Shown piece after piece: positions 52,001 through 59,453 of a stretch of DNA of 64,000 nt. A program made the translations under genes and the position numbers. This DNA comes from Trogon surrucura. Lineage: Eukaryota > Chordata > Aves > Trogoniformes > Trogonidae. Position 1 is the first letter of the stretch. Each line of letters begins with the position of its first letter. The notes below the pieces were generated by a model. The model was not told the DNA's origin, did no database searches, and saw only the letters and a program-made list of their open reading frames with translations. The stretch covers positions 59,569,135 through 59,633,134 of the forward strand of contig CM036619.1 in NCBI GenBank assembly GCA_020746105.1, read 5' to 3'.

Positions 52001-52165
52001 ACATATGCATTTGAGGGGAACGGCTCGGTGGCAGAGTCGCTCAGTTCTTTAGATTCAATCAGCTCAAACTCTGACCAGAACTATGATTACCTCAGTGACT
52101 GGGGCCCTCGCTTTAAAAGGCTTGCGGATATGTATGGGACTGGACCAGACTGCTTATACTCATAG
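15712..52165 (+). CDS. CDH7: Cadherin-7 gene, ten 3' coding exons (partial; first coding exon outside window)
   Basis: Cadherin-7 is a calcium-dependent homophilic adhesion receptor of the plasma membrane; in birds it is known from migrating neural crest cells and parts of the neural tube. The ten exons join to 2148 nt, giving 715 residues plus stop, with no frameshift or internal stop. Visible domains are EC1 (without its first strand), EC2, EC3, EC4, EC5, one transmembrane helix (about residues 538-559 of the visible protein) and a cytoplasmic tail of about 155 residues. Calcium linkers read DINDNEP, DVNDNPP, DVDEPP and DINDNAP in order. From memory, human CDH7 is about 785 residues, so roughly 70 N-terminal residues (signal peptide, prodomain, WVWNQFF region) are missing, which matches one absent exon. 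The sequence fits CDH7 better than CDH20, CDH12, CDH18 or CDH10 across EC1 ([20 protein letters not shown]) and the tail ([16 protein letters not shown]). All introns are GT-AG. Confidence 0.96.
16007..22322 (+). other. CDH7 intron 2 (6.3 kb)
   Basis: Non-coding. The only notable structures are the perfect inverted repeat at 17364-17422 and a short GTAGGG run at 19240-19259. No transposon is recognised. Confidence 0.9.
17364..17422. repeat. Perfect 25-bp inverted repeat with 9-nt spacer
   Basis: Arms 17364-17388 and 17398-17422 are exact reverse complements; the spacer AACATGTTC itself contains the palindrome AACATGTT. The word AATATTTAGGTT from the right arm recurs 15 bp later (17425-17436). 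It would form a strong hairpin in DNA or RNA. Confidence 0.95.
22323..22442 (+). CDS. CDH7: CDH7 coding exon c3: first half of EC2
   Basis: This 120-nt exon is phase 1 at both ends, between ATCTTGCAG and GTAACT. It encodes visible residues 99-138. It contains the calcium-ligand stretch [10 protein letters not shown] and the strand [18 protein letters not shown] typical of type II EC2. Because its length is a multiple of three and its phase is symmetric, skipping it would keep the frame. A run of 22 A residues begins 36 bp past the donor. Confidence 0.97.
22479..22500. repeat. Poly-A tract (22 A) next to exon c3
   Basis: Starts 36 bp after the c3 donor site. Confidence 0.95.
24095..24129. repeat. 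Pentanucleotide repeat, AATTT changing to CATTT
   Basis: Several AATTT units pass directly into several CATTT units. Confidence 0.9.
24767..24934 (+). CDS. CDH7: CDH7 coding exon c4: second half of EC2 and the EC2-EC3 linker
   Basis: This 168-nt exon, phase 1 to phase 1, follows a TCTTACTGCAG acceptor. It encodes [29 protein letters not shown] and the linker [11 protein letters not shown]. The exon end is set by the family length, by the frame (CGA C|, completed by GG in the next exon to give Arg-Arg-Ser-Tyr) and by a GTCAGT donor at 24935. That donor lacks the common A at position +3 but is otherwise good. Read-through into the intron stays open to a stop near 25065, which is not evidence for a longer exon. 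Confidence 0.95.
24935..26275 (+). other. CDH7 intron 4 (1.3 kb)
   Basis: AT-rich non-coding sequence with no recognised repeat or gene. Confidence 0.9.
26276..26463 (+). CDS. CDH7: CDH7 coding exon c5: first part of EC3
   Basis: This 188-nt exon enters in phase 1 after TTTCACAG and leaves in phase 0 at AAG|GTAAGC. It encodes [20 protein letters not shown], then [14 protein letters not shown] and [11 protein letters not shown] opens EC3, and the [12 protein letters not shown] stretch holds its calcium ligands. The exon is close to its upstream neighbour (intron of 1341 bp) and is followed by the largest intron seen whole in the window (8702 bp). Confidence 0.97.
34371..34427. repeat. Tandem duplication, period 32 nt
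   Basis: A 25-nt unit (34371-34395) recurs at 34403-34427 with a single T/C difference, separated by 7 nt. Confidence 0.9.
34516..34539. repeat. (TTAA)n microsatellite
   Basis: About six AATT/TTAA units in a row. Confidence 0.95.
35166..35419 (+). CDS. CDH7: CDH7 coding exon c6: end of EC3, EC3-EC4 linker, start of EC4
   Basis: This 254-nt exon runs from phase 0 (ACATAG|GAG) to phase 2 (AG|GTAATT). It encodes [18 protein letters not shown], the FLSLGPFSD stretch and the linker [16 protein letters not shown] is the standard EC3-EC4 variant of the calcium linker. It then opens EC4 with [20 protein letters not shown]. The [10 protein letters not shown] segment differs from the human protein as I recall it (acidic there), a small lineage difference. 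Confidence 0.97.
36565..36581. repeat. (CT)n microsatellite
   Basis: About eight CT units. Confidence 0.95.
37638..37670. repeat. (TTCC)8 microsatellite in a pyrimidine tract
   Basis: Eight TTCC units, followed by a strongly pyrimidine-biased strand to about 37760. Confidence 0.95.
39235..39371 (+). CDS. CDH7: CDH7 coding exon c7: EC4 core
   Basis: This 137-nt exon enters in phase 2 (AG from the previous exon plus G gives Arg) after a TTCACTTAG acceptor and leaves in phase 1 at the strong donor GTAAGT. It encodes [20 protein letters not shown], the LDRE motif (SLDRETNA) and [11 protein letters not shown]. The NIT triplet is a potential N-glycosylation site. Its downstream intron is only 2151 bp but carries a SINE and a solo LTR. 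Confidence 0.97.
39761..39947 (-). mobile_element. tRNA-headed, CR1-tailed SINE (TguSINE1-like)
   Basis: On the minus strand it opens with a tRNA-like head: an A box TAGCTCAGTGGG (complement of 39929-39940), a 5-bp anticodon stem with a 7-nt loop, and a perfect B box GGTTCGATTCC (complement of 39884-39894). The head is followed by a linker and a CR1 3' end (GGTTGGATTAAAATGATC, GGTCCCTTCCAGCCC, then ATTCTATG) finishing near 39761. The head resembles tRNA-Ile in its arms, though the loop as it stands would read TGA. The 3' end should let CR1 reverse transcriptase copy it. This design matches what I recall of TguSINE1 from the zebra finch. Confidence 0.85.
40010..40385 (+). mobile_element. Solo LTR of an endogenous retrovirus (6-bp target duplication, ERVK-like)
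   Basis: A 376-bp element starting TGTAGAGG and ending CTTCTTCA, flanked by perfect 6-bp copies ATTTTG (40004-40009 and 40386-40391). The ends form the expected short imperfect inverted repeat (TGTAGAG against TGAAGAA). On the + strand it has a TATA-like TATATATT at 40285-40292 and an AATAAA at 40307-40312, which orient it with CDH7. No retroviral internal region is present, so it is a recombined solo LTR. A 6-bp duplication is usual for class II (ERVK-type) elements; the family assignment is inference. Confidence 0.82.
41523..41644 (+). CDS. CDH7: CDH7 coding exon c8: end of EC4 and the EC4-EC5 linker
   Basis: This 122-nt exon enters in phase 1 after TTTTTCTACAG and leaves in phase 0 at CAG|GTATGG. 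It encodes [15 protein letters not shown], the linker [10 protein letters not shown] and the start of EC5 ([13 protein letters not shown]). The Cys in TVCEN is the usual first EC5 cysteine of classical cadherins. Confidence 0.97.
41645..43038 (+). other. CDH7 intron 8 (1.4 kb)
   Basis: Non-coding. A frame of 111 codons (42012-42347) has no recognisable domain and no neighbouring splice context; I treat it as chance. Confidence 0.85.
43039..43156 (+). CDS. CDH7: CDH7 coding exon c9: EC5, first part
   Basis: This 118-nt exon runs from phase 0 (AAAACAG|GTG) to phase 1 (AAAG|GTAAGG). It encodes [20 protein letters not shown] and [22 protein letters not shown] is a second potential N-glycosylation site. 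The DKDDPPNG stretch holds the last extracellular calcium ligands. Confidence 0.97.
43157..45169 (+). other. CDH7 intron 9 (2.0 kb)
   Basis: Non-coding. Contains a compound tetranucleotide repeat at 44401-44445; otherwise nothing recognised. Confidence 0.9.
44401..44445. repeat. Compound tetranucleotide repeat (GATA/GACA/GACC)
   Basis: GATA- and GACA-like units grade into four GACC units containing CpG. Confidence 0.9.
45170..45421 (+). CDS. CDH7: CDH7 coding exon c10: end of EC5 and outer part of the transmembrane helix
   Basis: This 252-nt exon, phase 1 to phase 1, follows TTTATCTAG and ends at CTAG|GTATGT. It encodes [20 protein letters not shown], then [18 protein letters not shown] and the membrane-proximal cysteine cluster CDCDADG...TCNAEAY. 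It ends with [17 protein letters not shown], the outer two-thirds of the membrane helix; the rest is in c11. Reading on past the donor keeps the frame open for about 78 codons (stop near 45654), so an intron-retained transcript would lose the cytoplasmic tail. Confidence 0.97.
45422..51671 (+). other. CDH7 intron 10 (6.25 kb)
   Basis: Separates the two exons that share the transmembrane helix. It has a 19-A tract at 45659-45677 and a GC-balanced stretch with several CpGs at about 48300-48570. No transposon or gene is recognised. Confidence 0.85.
45659..45677. repeat. Poly-A tract (19 A)
   Basis: Uninterrupted run of A in intron 10. Confidence 0.95.
51672..52165 (+). CDS. CDH7: CDH7 coding exon c11: inner transmembrane helix, cytoplasmic domain and stop
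   Basis: This terminal coding part starts after TGTGTTCCAG and completes the helix (VLVLLIVTM), followed by the stop-transfer cluster RRRKKE. The juxtamembrane segment carries [16 protein letters not shown], the core p120-catenin binding region. The C-terminal region carries [15 protein letters not shown], the serine-rich [17 protein letters not shown] and [19 protein letters not shown], the beta-catenin binding site. It ends GTGPDCLYS and TAG (52163-52165). There is no intron between the stop and the visible 3' UTR. Confidence 0.98.
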
Positions 52166-54183
52166 CCTTGGAACCTTTCTCTGGAAATGCACTGAAGAAT
52201 ACTAGAACAGAAAACTCAACCTTACAGACTGAAGAAAGTTGTAAATATTTCTCCATTTTTAACCTTTTAGGTTTCTTTTTTGCCTTGGTGGAACATATCT
52301 TCATTAGACTTGTCCTAGGGACTGCACTGATCACACAGAATATGAGCATTTGGTGGCATTTTTGATAAAATGAAATGCTCAGCCACATTCAAATAGATAG
52401 CAACCCTCAGATACCTGCAGAGGCAACTCGCTTTCAAGAGTATGTGATCCACTGTGACCTCAATGAGCCAATGATACTCTGTAGATGCCTTCACAGTATT
52501 GCTAGAACACAGAGTCTCTGGTATGAGATAAGTGTGAGAAGAAACAAATTTACAAATATAGTATGTTATTCGATACAACATGACAATATATAGTATTTAC
52601 AGGTGCAATATTTTTTTAACAACTCTTATTTACAGTGTTGCATGCAGCTTGCTAGGCCAAAAGCAGAGGACAGGCATAAAAACAAACAAAAGCACAGCGC
52701 TTCTTTTTTTCTTTTTTTTTCCTTCTCCTTGTTTGTTGTCAGAGTTATTTAGTTAGAAGTTTCTGTAATTTTCTGGGTAGTTTTATGAAAAATTACTGTT
52801 TGTGCTAAGAAATTCCACAGTGCTTGTCATCAACTTACTGACATAGTTTACAAACCACATAAAATGAGAAATATGAAGGGGTATTCTCATGGTTGAAAAG
52901 TTTTTTGATGCCCATGTAGGTATAGAAAAGATGTTGCTATCTATTTGCTATTTTCTATTATCTCTTCTGATTTGTACAGGAGAATTTATCCTTTTTTATT
53001 ATTATTTGACATAAAGTATTATATTTATTTTGGAGCTCCAATCACCAGTAAATTCAGGACCATTTTACTGCCTCATGGTATTAGACTTGTCAGAACATGC
53101 TGATTTTTCTCCAGTCACAGATAAATGTAGGAAATGAAGCATGGAAATGGAGAAATTACAGTAAAGCAATCTCGCCTGCCATTCATCTCTCAGAAAGGAG
53201 AGCAGCTTCAAGGACATGTAGTTGTTCTTCTGAGCCGTTACAAAGTCCGAGGCACTTAAATCAAATAGTTGTACATTGAATTTTTGGAAAGAAGACTACA
53301 GAGGTAGCTGAGAGTGTCTTTAATGCAAGATTTAATTTTCAAGGTTAAACATGCTGTATTCTTCAAAGACTGTAAACACTTGCTTTTCTCCTTCCCCTTC
53401 TCTTTTGCTGCTGATGAATCACAGTAAAAGACTTCAACTTCTTTCTTCTGTTAAGCAATGTAATGCTATTAACTCCAGAAATCATCTTTAGATCCTGCTG
53501 CACATAAGTATTTTTCCCCAAAGGTGTTAACTTACTACACAAAATTTCTATGCTGGCTCAGGAGTGCCAAAACAGAAGGACAACTGCTGTTAGTTAAAAT
53601 ACTGTAAAATTTTGAAGTAGGATTTCTTAGAATAAGACAACTTTTATATGATTCTGACAATATTTATACTTCATCTTTCATGATTTATTACTAGATAAGG
53701 CATATATTCAAGTAAAATAGTGGTTTTAAGTATTATTTCAGATTGTTTTGGTTTAGATAATCTGTAGATGACTTCTTAAGTTAGACTTTGCTCTTGCAAA
53801 TTTTTGCTTGTACCTAACTTGAAATTACTTGACTCACCTGCAATTACTGAGCGGCACACAGAATTGTTTGCGGGACTCTGTTTGTGAATAGAAGGTACTC
53901 CACAGAGGATGATGCTCACTCTAAAAGTACTTCTTTCTGAAAGAAGGATCCTTGTACTAAAATCCTAATGTGTGGGTGACACCAGGCTGGGACACAGGAA
54001 ATTATCATTAAGGCTTTGTAATTTTTGCAGCCCAGCATTATCAATTAACTATGTGAAAGTGGCCTTCAGCTCCATCAGAGAAAACAAAATAATTTTAATC
54101 ACCTGCAACATATTTAATTTGAGTTGCATTTTGGTAGACAATCATTGTCTCATAATTCATAAAATTTGCTTCTAGTTGTATTA

Positions 54184-54212
54184 AATATATATATATAGGT
54201 ATATATATATAT
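54184..54212. repeat. (TA)n repeat in the 3' UTR
   Basis: Two TA runs split by GG, just upstream of the candidate polyadenylation signal. Confidence 0.93.
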
Positions 54213-54277
54213 GACAAATTTTGTAATGGAACTGAAAGATATTGCCCATGACTTTTAGTCATACATGTAAAATTTTC

Positions 54278-54283
54278 AATAAA
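54278..54283 (+). terminator. Candidate CDH7 polyadenylation signal AATAAA
   Basis: This is the first canonical AATAAA that I find after the CDH7 stop codon, 2.1 kb downstream. It is followed directly by an A-rich stretch, which may also cause internal priming in cDNA libraries. Confidence 0.5.
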
Positions 54284-54305
54284 AAATTAAAAAAAGAAAA
54301 AAGAA

Positions 54306-54659
54306 AACTAACCACGTGTATGCAGTTTAATGACAGTGAGATATGCTTCAGGAATTAAGCAGGTATTAAATCAGCAAGGTGCTGAGAGAACAGCACCTTG
54401 GGAAGGTAATTCATGCATCTGGATTAAGATGTCAAAAATGCTGATTTTAGCACATAACACTCAAAGGAGGTTTAAACGTGGTTTTGAGTAAACAGCACAA
54501 TTTCCTTGCTTTTCCACCTCCTATATCTGTAAGAACCCAAAAAGCTCCCCTCTTATGAAACTGTTTTAGGCTTGGTATTTTAGTGTATTTTCTGTGGAAA
54601 GAAATATGGTTTCCTCTAACACTACAAAAACTCCTGCCTATATATAACTCAGCTTCATC
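54306..54659. other. Intergenic spacer after CDH7
   Basis: Short AT-rich stretch between the inferred 3' end and the CR1 element; nothing recognised. Confidence 0.7.
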
Positions 54660-56138
54660 GAAGGCCCAACTTAAATGTCTCTATGCAAATGCACGTAGAG
54701 CAGCAAATACACAAGAGGAGTTAGGAGACCTGCACACACTCACAGAAACTGATCTTATTTACATGACGGAAGTGTGGAGATGGCCCCTGCATGGGTGAGA
54801 TGGTCCCTGAGTGTCAGAATGGAGGGATAGGGCCTCTTTAGGCAGGACAGGCAGGGGACACAAGGAAGGAATGTCACCTTCTATCTCAGTGAGCAGCTGG
54901 AGTGCAAGGAGCTCCATCTGTGGATGAGTGAGGAGCTAACTGAGAGCATATGGGTCAGGATTAAAGGGAGGGCAGGGGCAGGTGAACATTATAGTGGAGG
55001 TCTGCTACAGGCCACCTGACCAGGAAGACCAAGCAGATGAGGCTCTCTGTAGATAGGATCAGCCTCATGTTCATAAGCCCTGGTCCTTATGGGGGACACC
55101 GACCACCCTGATTTCTGATGGAGGGACAACACAACCAGAAGGCTTCCTGGAATGCATTAATTTTAACTTCCTTCTCCCTGTAAGAGAGAAGCCAGTGAGG
55201 AAAGGTGCTATGCTGGACCTTGTTCTCACCAGCAAGGAGGGGCTGACATTGAACCTGAAGATCAAGGCAGCCAGTGAAATGGTGAAGTCCAAGATCCTTA
55301 GGGCAGCAAGGAGGGTGCACAGCAAGCTGACTAACCTGGACTTCAGGAGAGCAGAGTTTGGCATCTTCAAAGATCTGTTTGTAGAGTGCCATGGGATAAA
55401 ACCATGGAGAGAAGAAGGGCCCAGGAAAGCTCATTAGTATTCAAGGATCTACTCTTTCAAGTTCAGGAGCAATGCACACAGCTTGAGCAGGTCCAGAAGG
55501 TAGCTATGAAGATGATCAGGGGGCTAGAACATCTCTCCTATGAAGACAGGCTGAGAGAGTTGAGGTTGTTCAACCTGGAGAAGAGAAGGCTCTGTGAAGA
55601 CCTTGTAGCAGCCTTCCAGTGCTTAGAGGGGGCGCCTACAGGAAAGATGGAGAGGGATGTTTTACAAAGATGCATAGTGATAGTACTAGGAGTAATGGCT
55701 TTAAACTCAAAAAGGGTCAATTTAGATTAAATGCAAGGAATAAGTTCCTTACTGGGAGAGTGGTGAGGCACTGGAACATGTCACCCAGAGAAGTTGTGGA
55801 TGACCCCTCCTCTGGAAGTGTTCAAGTCCAGGTTGAATGGGACTTTGAGAAATCTGATCTAGTGGAAGGTGTCCCTGCCTATGGCAGGGGCTTTAGAACT
55901 AGATCACAGAGGGCTGGTTTAGCTCACTCGGTTGAGCGTGGTGCTGAAACACCAAAGGTCGCGGTTTCAATTCCCGTTCGGTCCTCATGTGTTGCCTGAT
56001 CTAGTTGAGAGGCGTCCCTGCCCATGACAGGGAGGTTGGATTAAATGATCTCTAAGGTCCCTTCCAGCCTAGGCCATTCTATGATTCTATGATCTACAAG
56101 GTTCCTTCCAAGTCAAACCATTCTATGACTCCATGATA
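54660..56138 (+). mobile_element. CR1 LINE copy with internal deletion, interrupted by a SINE
   Basis: Starts in the endonuclease domain (LKCLYANAR...TQEELGDL near 54667) and continues through degraded endonuclease motifs (YRPPDQEDQADEAL-like near 55005, GDTDHPDF-like near 55092, LDLVLTSKEGL near 55212, KILRAARRVHSKL near 55290). It then jumps at about 55475-55487 straight to the C-terminal part (QKVAMKMIRGLEHLSYEDRL near 55495, VVRHWN...PREVVDDPS near 55770). The central reverse-transcriptase palm and fingers are missing. The 3' UTR hairpin (GTCCCTGCCTATGGCAGGG) is at 55871-55889. A SINE occupies 55911-56092, and the CR1's own tail resumes at 56093-56138. Frame breaks make it inactive. Confidence 0.9.
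55911..56092 (+). mobile_element. tRNA-headed, CR1-tailed SINE inserted in a CR1 3' UTR
   Basis: The head runs from GGGCTGGTTTAGCTC to about 55984, with A box TAGCTCACTCGG (55919-55930) and a degraded B box GGTTTCAATTCC (55963-55974). The anticodon stem TGGTG/CACCA encloses only six bases (CTGAAA), one fewer than a tRNA-Ile(GAT) loop. The tail repeats the CR1 hairpin (GTCCCTGCCCATGACAGGG) and ends in GGTCCCTTCCAGCC and ATTCTATGATTCTATG. CR1 sequence flanks it on both sides (GAACTAGAT before, ATCTACAAGGTTCC after), so it sits inside an older CR1. Confidence 0.85.
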
Positions 56139-58672
56139 TGCTTTCTGTCACACAGTTCTAAAATAATTGCGTAATTGTTACAACATATGTTCTTACCTAC
56201 TGATTATATTACTGCAGTAAGAAAAGAATGGAGGGAATCCCTTACATTTCATGACTGATATTACTATGCTATATACTATATATTACTATGGTATAAGGTA
56301 TGCACAATATACATATTATATAATGATCTCCTCAAGTTACCATAACTACAGGTTTTCACAGTTAATGAATGTTTTTTATATTTCATATCCTGATGTCATA
56401 AATTGTGTTGTGTTGACTACATAGTTTAAAATATAAGACATATTTTCTCCATCCTGGAAAGGTTAAAAATTTTTTTTTAGCAAATTATTTAGAAAGTCCT
56501 TTTAAGATTTCCCATTTTACGTATTTATTTTACTCTCTGAAGTGCTCCAGTGTCTAAGTAGAAGCCGTAAGTTCTCCTCAAAAAGTATGTGAAACATGGC
56601 AGCAATTCCCATCCCATAGTGAAATGCCAACACCTCTTTCCTTCCACCATATGACAACTGAATAGGCTTCTTTAGAGATTGCCAAGAACCTTGAAAAGTG
56701 TGTTTTTAAGAGTGCTACTAAAAGAACCCACATAAAGTTAAACCATTTGAAGAATACTTAAGGCAAGACTTCTTACTCTGTTTTGGCCAGTATAAACCTA
56801 CTGAACTGAACAGAGTTAAACAGTGGACATTCTGATTTACATTTTTTTATTCAAGAGGATATATTTAGTGTACTTTACTAAGTTATAGCCCTGGTAAGAC
56901 ATAGCACAGGCCTTCCTAAGCCTACTAATTCAGGGAACATGAGTTAATACAATAACTGCAGGACTCATTCAATTTGATGATACCAGTTGAAATCTCTCCT
57001 TCTTTCCAAGAATTAAAGGGAAAAAACCTGATTCCTTTTTACTTGTTTTCTTTTTGTTTTGAAGGAGAGGTGGAGATTAATAGGAATTTCCATTCAAAGT
57101 TAAGGTCTTTTCTCAGTTATTTTCTCTTATTTACCCTTCAGGTGATGGTACTCATCAATAAAAAATATTTCCTGTCATTTTCATTTATAGAGATTTTTGA
57201 TGAAAGCATATTATGAAATAAAAAATGGCAGCATCTCATTTTTATGGACAGGTACTCTTGTACGATATATAGAATAGTTTGTAATTCTGAAAAGAAGTAA
57301 GTATACTGTAAAGCATACAATTACATTGACTTTTAAGTTCATTAAAGAGTTGAAAGGTGAACACAATCACGTGTGTCAAATCTAGTACTAAATTCTTAGT
57401 TGCAGCCTGTCATGTGGCCAATTTTATTTTTTCTATGTGTAGAATTCCTCTATACTTCAGAATCTATATAGAGTAATACTGGTTTAAGACAACATTGTGT
57501 TTACATTACTAATGAAAGTTAGATGGGGTCAAATATATTTTTTATTGTTCTGTGACTCTAAAAGTGAATTGCAAAAGATAGAAATGTCATTATATTTGTT
57601 TGACAGAAGCAGAAAAGTCTACAGGATAACCGGAGGCCTACAATTTTCAGTCTTAACTATGGTATCACTAAGTTTCCCATATATTTATAAAAGTTTTCCA
57701 GATATCTCCTAAGATACATTAACACCCCAGCACCATTTCTTCACCCACAATAAAGGCAAATTGTTTTCATATTGACCCAAAATAATTTAGAAGCTGTTAG
57801 AAATGTGGCAAGGACTGCTATTTCCATGATGTTTTAAAGCCATAGGTTGCCTTATAATAAAATGGCATCAGATTGAAATTCCTAGTCCTAGAAATTGCAT
57901 AAAGTTTAATGGAATTTAATACTTGGTTGATTAACTAAGGTCAAAAGCCTATTGTGCATCATAACAGCAAGCTGAATGCAGAATCAGGACTAGGAAAAAA
58001 GTAAAAGATTTTATATTCTCCTTGTACTCCCCATCATCTCTGACAAAGTAAAAATTTCTTTGTATATCAAAGCAAAATCATGCTAAGTCTAAGTTAGACA
58101 CAGTAGGGAATTAGATTTTAGACTCCTCCTCACAAAGGCTAAAAGTCTAATTTCTAGTGGTTTTTTAGTTTCTACGTATTTTCTAATTTTCTATTCAATT
58201 ATTCCTGTCTGATGATGTTTTGACTTCTAGGCCACACTACCTGAGACCAGTGAAATTGCTGGTTGGTTTTTGTGGGGTTTTGTGCAATTTTGGTTAGTTT
58301 TGTGGGTTTGGGTTTTGGGGTTTTTTTTGCATGAAAACCTTACATTTGAATGAGTTTGCCTTCTTTACGAGAACTTTGGTTTGGTCATCTTGGTATATCT
58401 TGGCTTTTCATCAGTTTTGACATTAAACCCACCTTTTTCTCTTCTGTTAATAGCGCAAAAGAAAGTCCCGAGATGTTCCTTCTTTTTGATGTAGAGAAGC
58501 TACGGAGAAAAAAGCTAAACATAGCATCAATAGATCACAGTGAAAGGGATCTATCACTTTGTCTAAACACAAACTCACAAACATTACAGTTAAGCTACAA
58601 TTAATACCATTCGAATCATAACATGGGTCTAATATTACACCTTTAAAATATGACATCATTTTCTGGCATTAC
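56139..58672. other. Intergenic, no gene seen
   Basis: AT-rich sequence with no recognised gene or transposon. A G/T-biased stretch with several G-runs lies at 58262-58329, just before the LTR. Confidence 0.8.
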
Positions 58673-59453
58673 TGTCCTGGTTTGAGCTAAAAACCCCAAT
58701 TCTACTTAGAGATTTTTATTTTCCAACTCAGTCTCTTCTTAAAGGTTTCACCTTCTGAAGTTAGCAGCATGTTTTTGCAGACAGTGTGTGCTACTGGCAG
58801 TGATAACACCTGATGTTTACAGTTACTGCCTGGGACTGGGATGCAGAAAGGCTCTTGCTTATACTTATGCCTATAGTGACCAAGGCCACTGCTGGCTCTT
58901 GTGTGCCACATTGGGGGTGCTGGGTAGTAAGAGAGGGGCACAAGGAAGCAAAAGGTTTCACCTCCAGGGGGTAATAGACAGGACAGGTGACCAACGAGAG
59001 TATTCCATTCCATATACAAAATTTTTAGTATAAATTGAGTGATCACGAGGCTTTTTCCTTTTCTGCAATGACTGGTGTCCAGGGAGGATTCCGTCAAATC
59101 TCCTGGTTTTGATTCGGATCCTGAGCTCCTGAATCCAGCTCCCGCTGCTGCTGAGCCTGGGGCTTCCCCAGTGCCGCCCGCTCTGCAGCACCAGTGGGGA
59201 TTGATGTCGGAGGAAGGGGGGAGTCTGGTTCAATATTGGACTTATATATAACTGTATATAGTTCTTTTTTTTTTTTATCATTTCACTGTTAGTTCCACTA
59301 TTGTCTAATTAAACCTGGTTAGGGTTTTGTTTTTTTCTTTTTAACCTGTAAGTCTCTCTGCCTCAGTCTCTTTTCCTTCTCATTTTGGGGGCAAGAGGGG
59401 GTTAGAGAGCGTTTGTCTGTGTTTAGTGGCCAGCCCAGCCCTAACCCGCAACA
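58673..59453 (+). mobile_element. Solo LTR of an avian ERVL-like element
   Basis: Begins TGTCCTGGTTTGAGC, a start I recognise from common avian ERVL-type LTRs, and ends GCCCTAACCCGCAACA. It is 781 bp, flanked by ATTAC (58668-58672) and ACTAC (59454-59458), a 5-bp target duplication with one mismatch; 5 bp is usual for ERVL. It has a TATA-like TATATATAAC near 59244, an AATTAAA near 59307 and no internal retroviral genes. It lies 4.4 kb past the inferred CDH7 3' end. Confidence 0.8.

Larger units (their letters stand above)
52166..54305 (+). other. CDH7: CDH7 3' untranslated region (about 2.1 kb, end inferred)
   Basis: AT-rich sequence continuous with the last coding exon. I see no splice site pair or reading frame that suggests further coding sequence. 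It contains a T-rich tract near 52701-52727, a TA-rich microsatellite at 54184-54212 and several AU-rich ATTTA words. The end is inferred from the first canonical AATAAA at 54278-54283, with an ATTAAA at 54180-54185 as a weaker alternative. The true end could lie further downstream. Confidence 0.6.

Noticed and set aside
15712..52165. CDH20, CDH12, CDH18 or CDH10 instead of CDH7
   Set aside because: EC1, EC4 and the cytoplasmic segment ([33 protein letters not shown]) match CDH7 as I know it, and the others differ clearly there.
55911..55984. Functional tRNA gene (plus strand)
   Set aside because: Six-base anticodon loop, mismatched acceptor stem and a CR1 tail; it is a SINE head.
55071..55999. 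Several ORFs of 80-126 codons on both strands
   Set aside because: Plus-strand frames are CR1 ORF2 fragments; minus-strand frames are their shadows.
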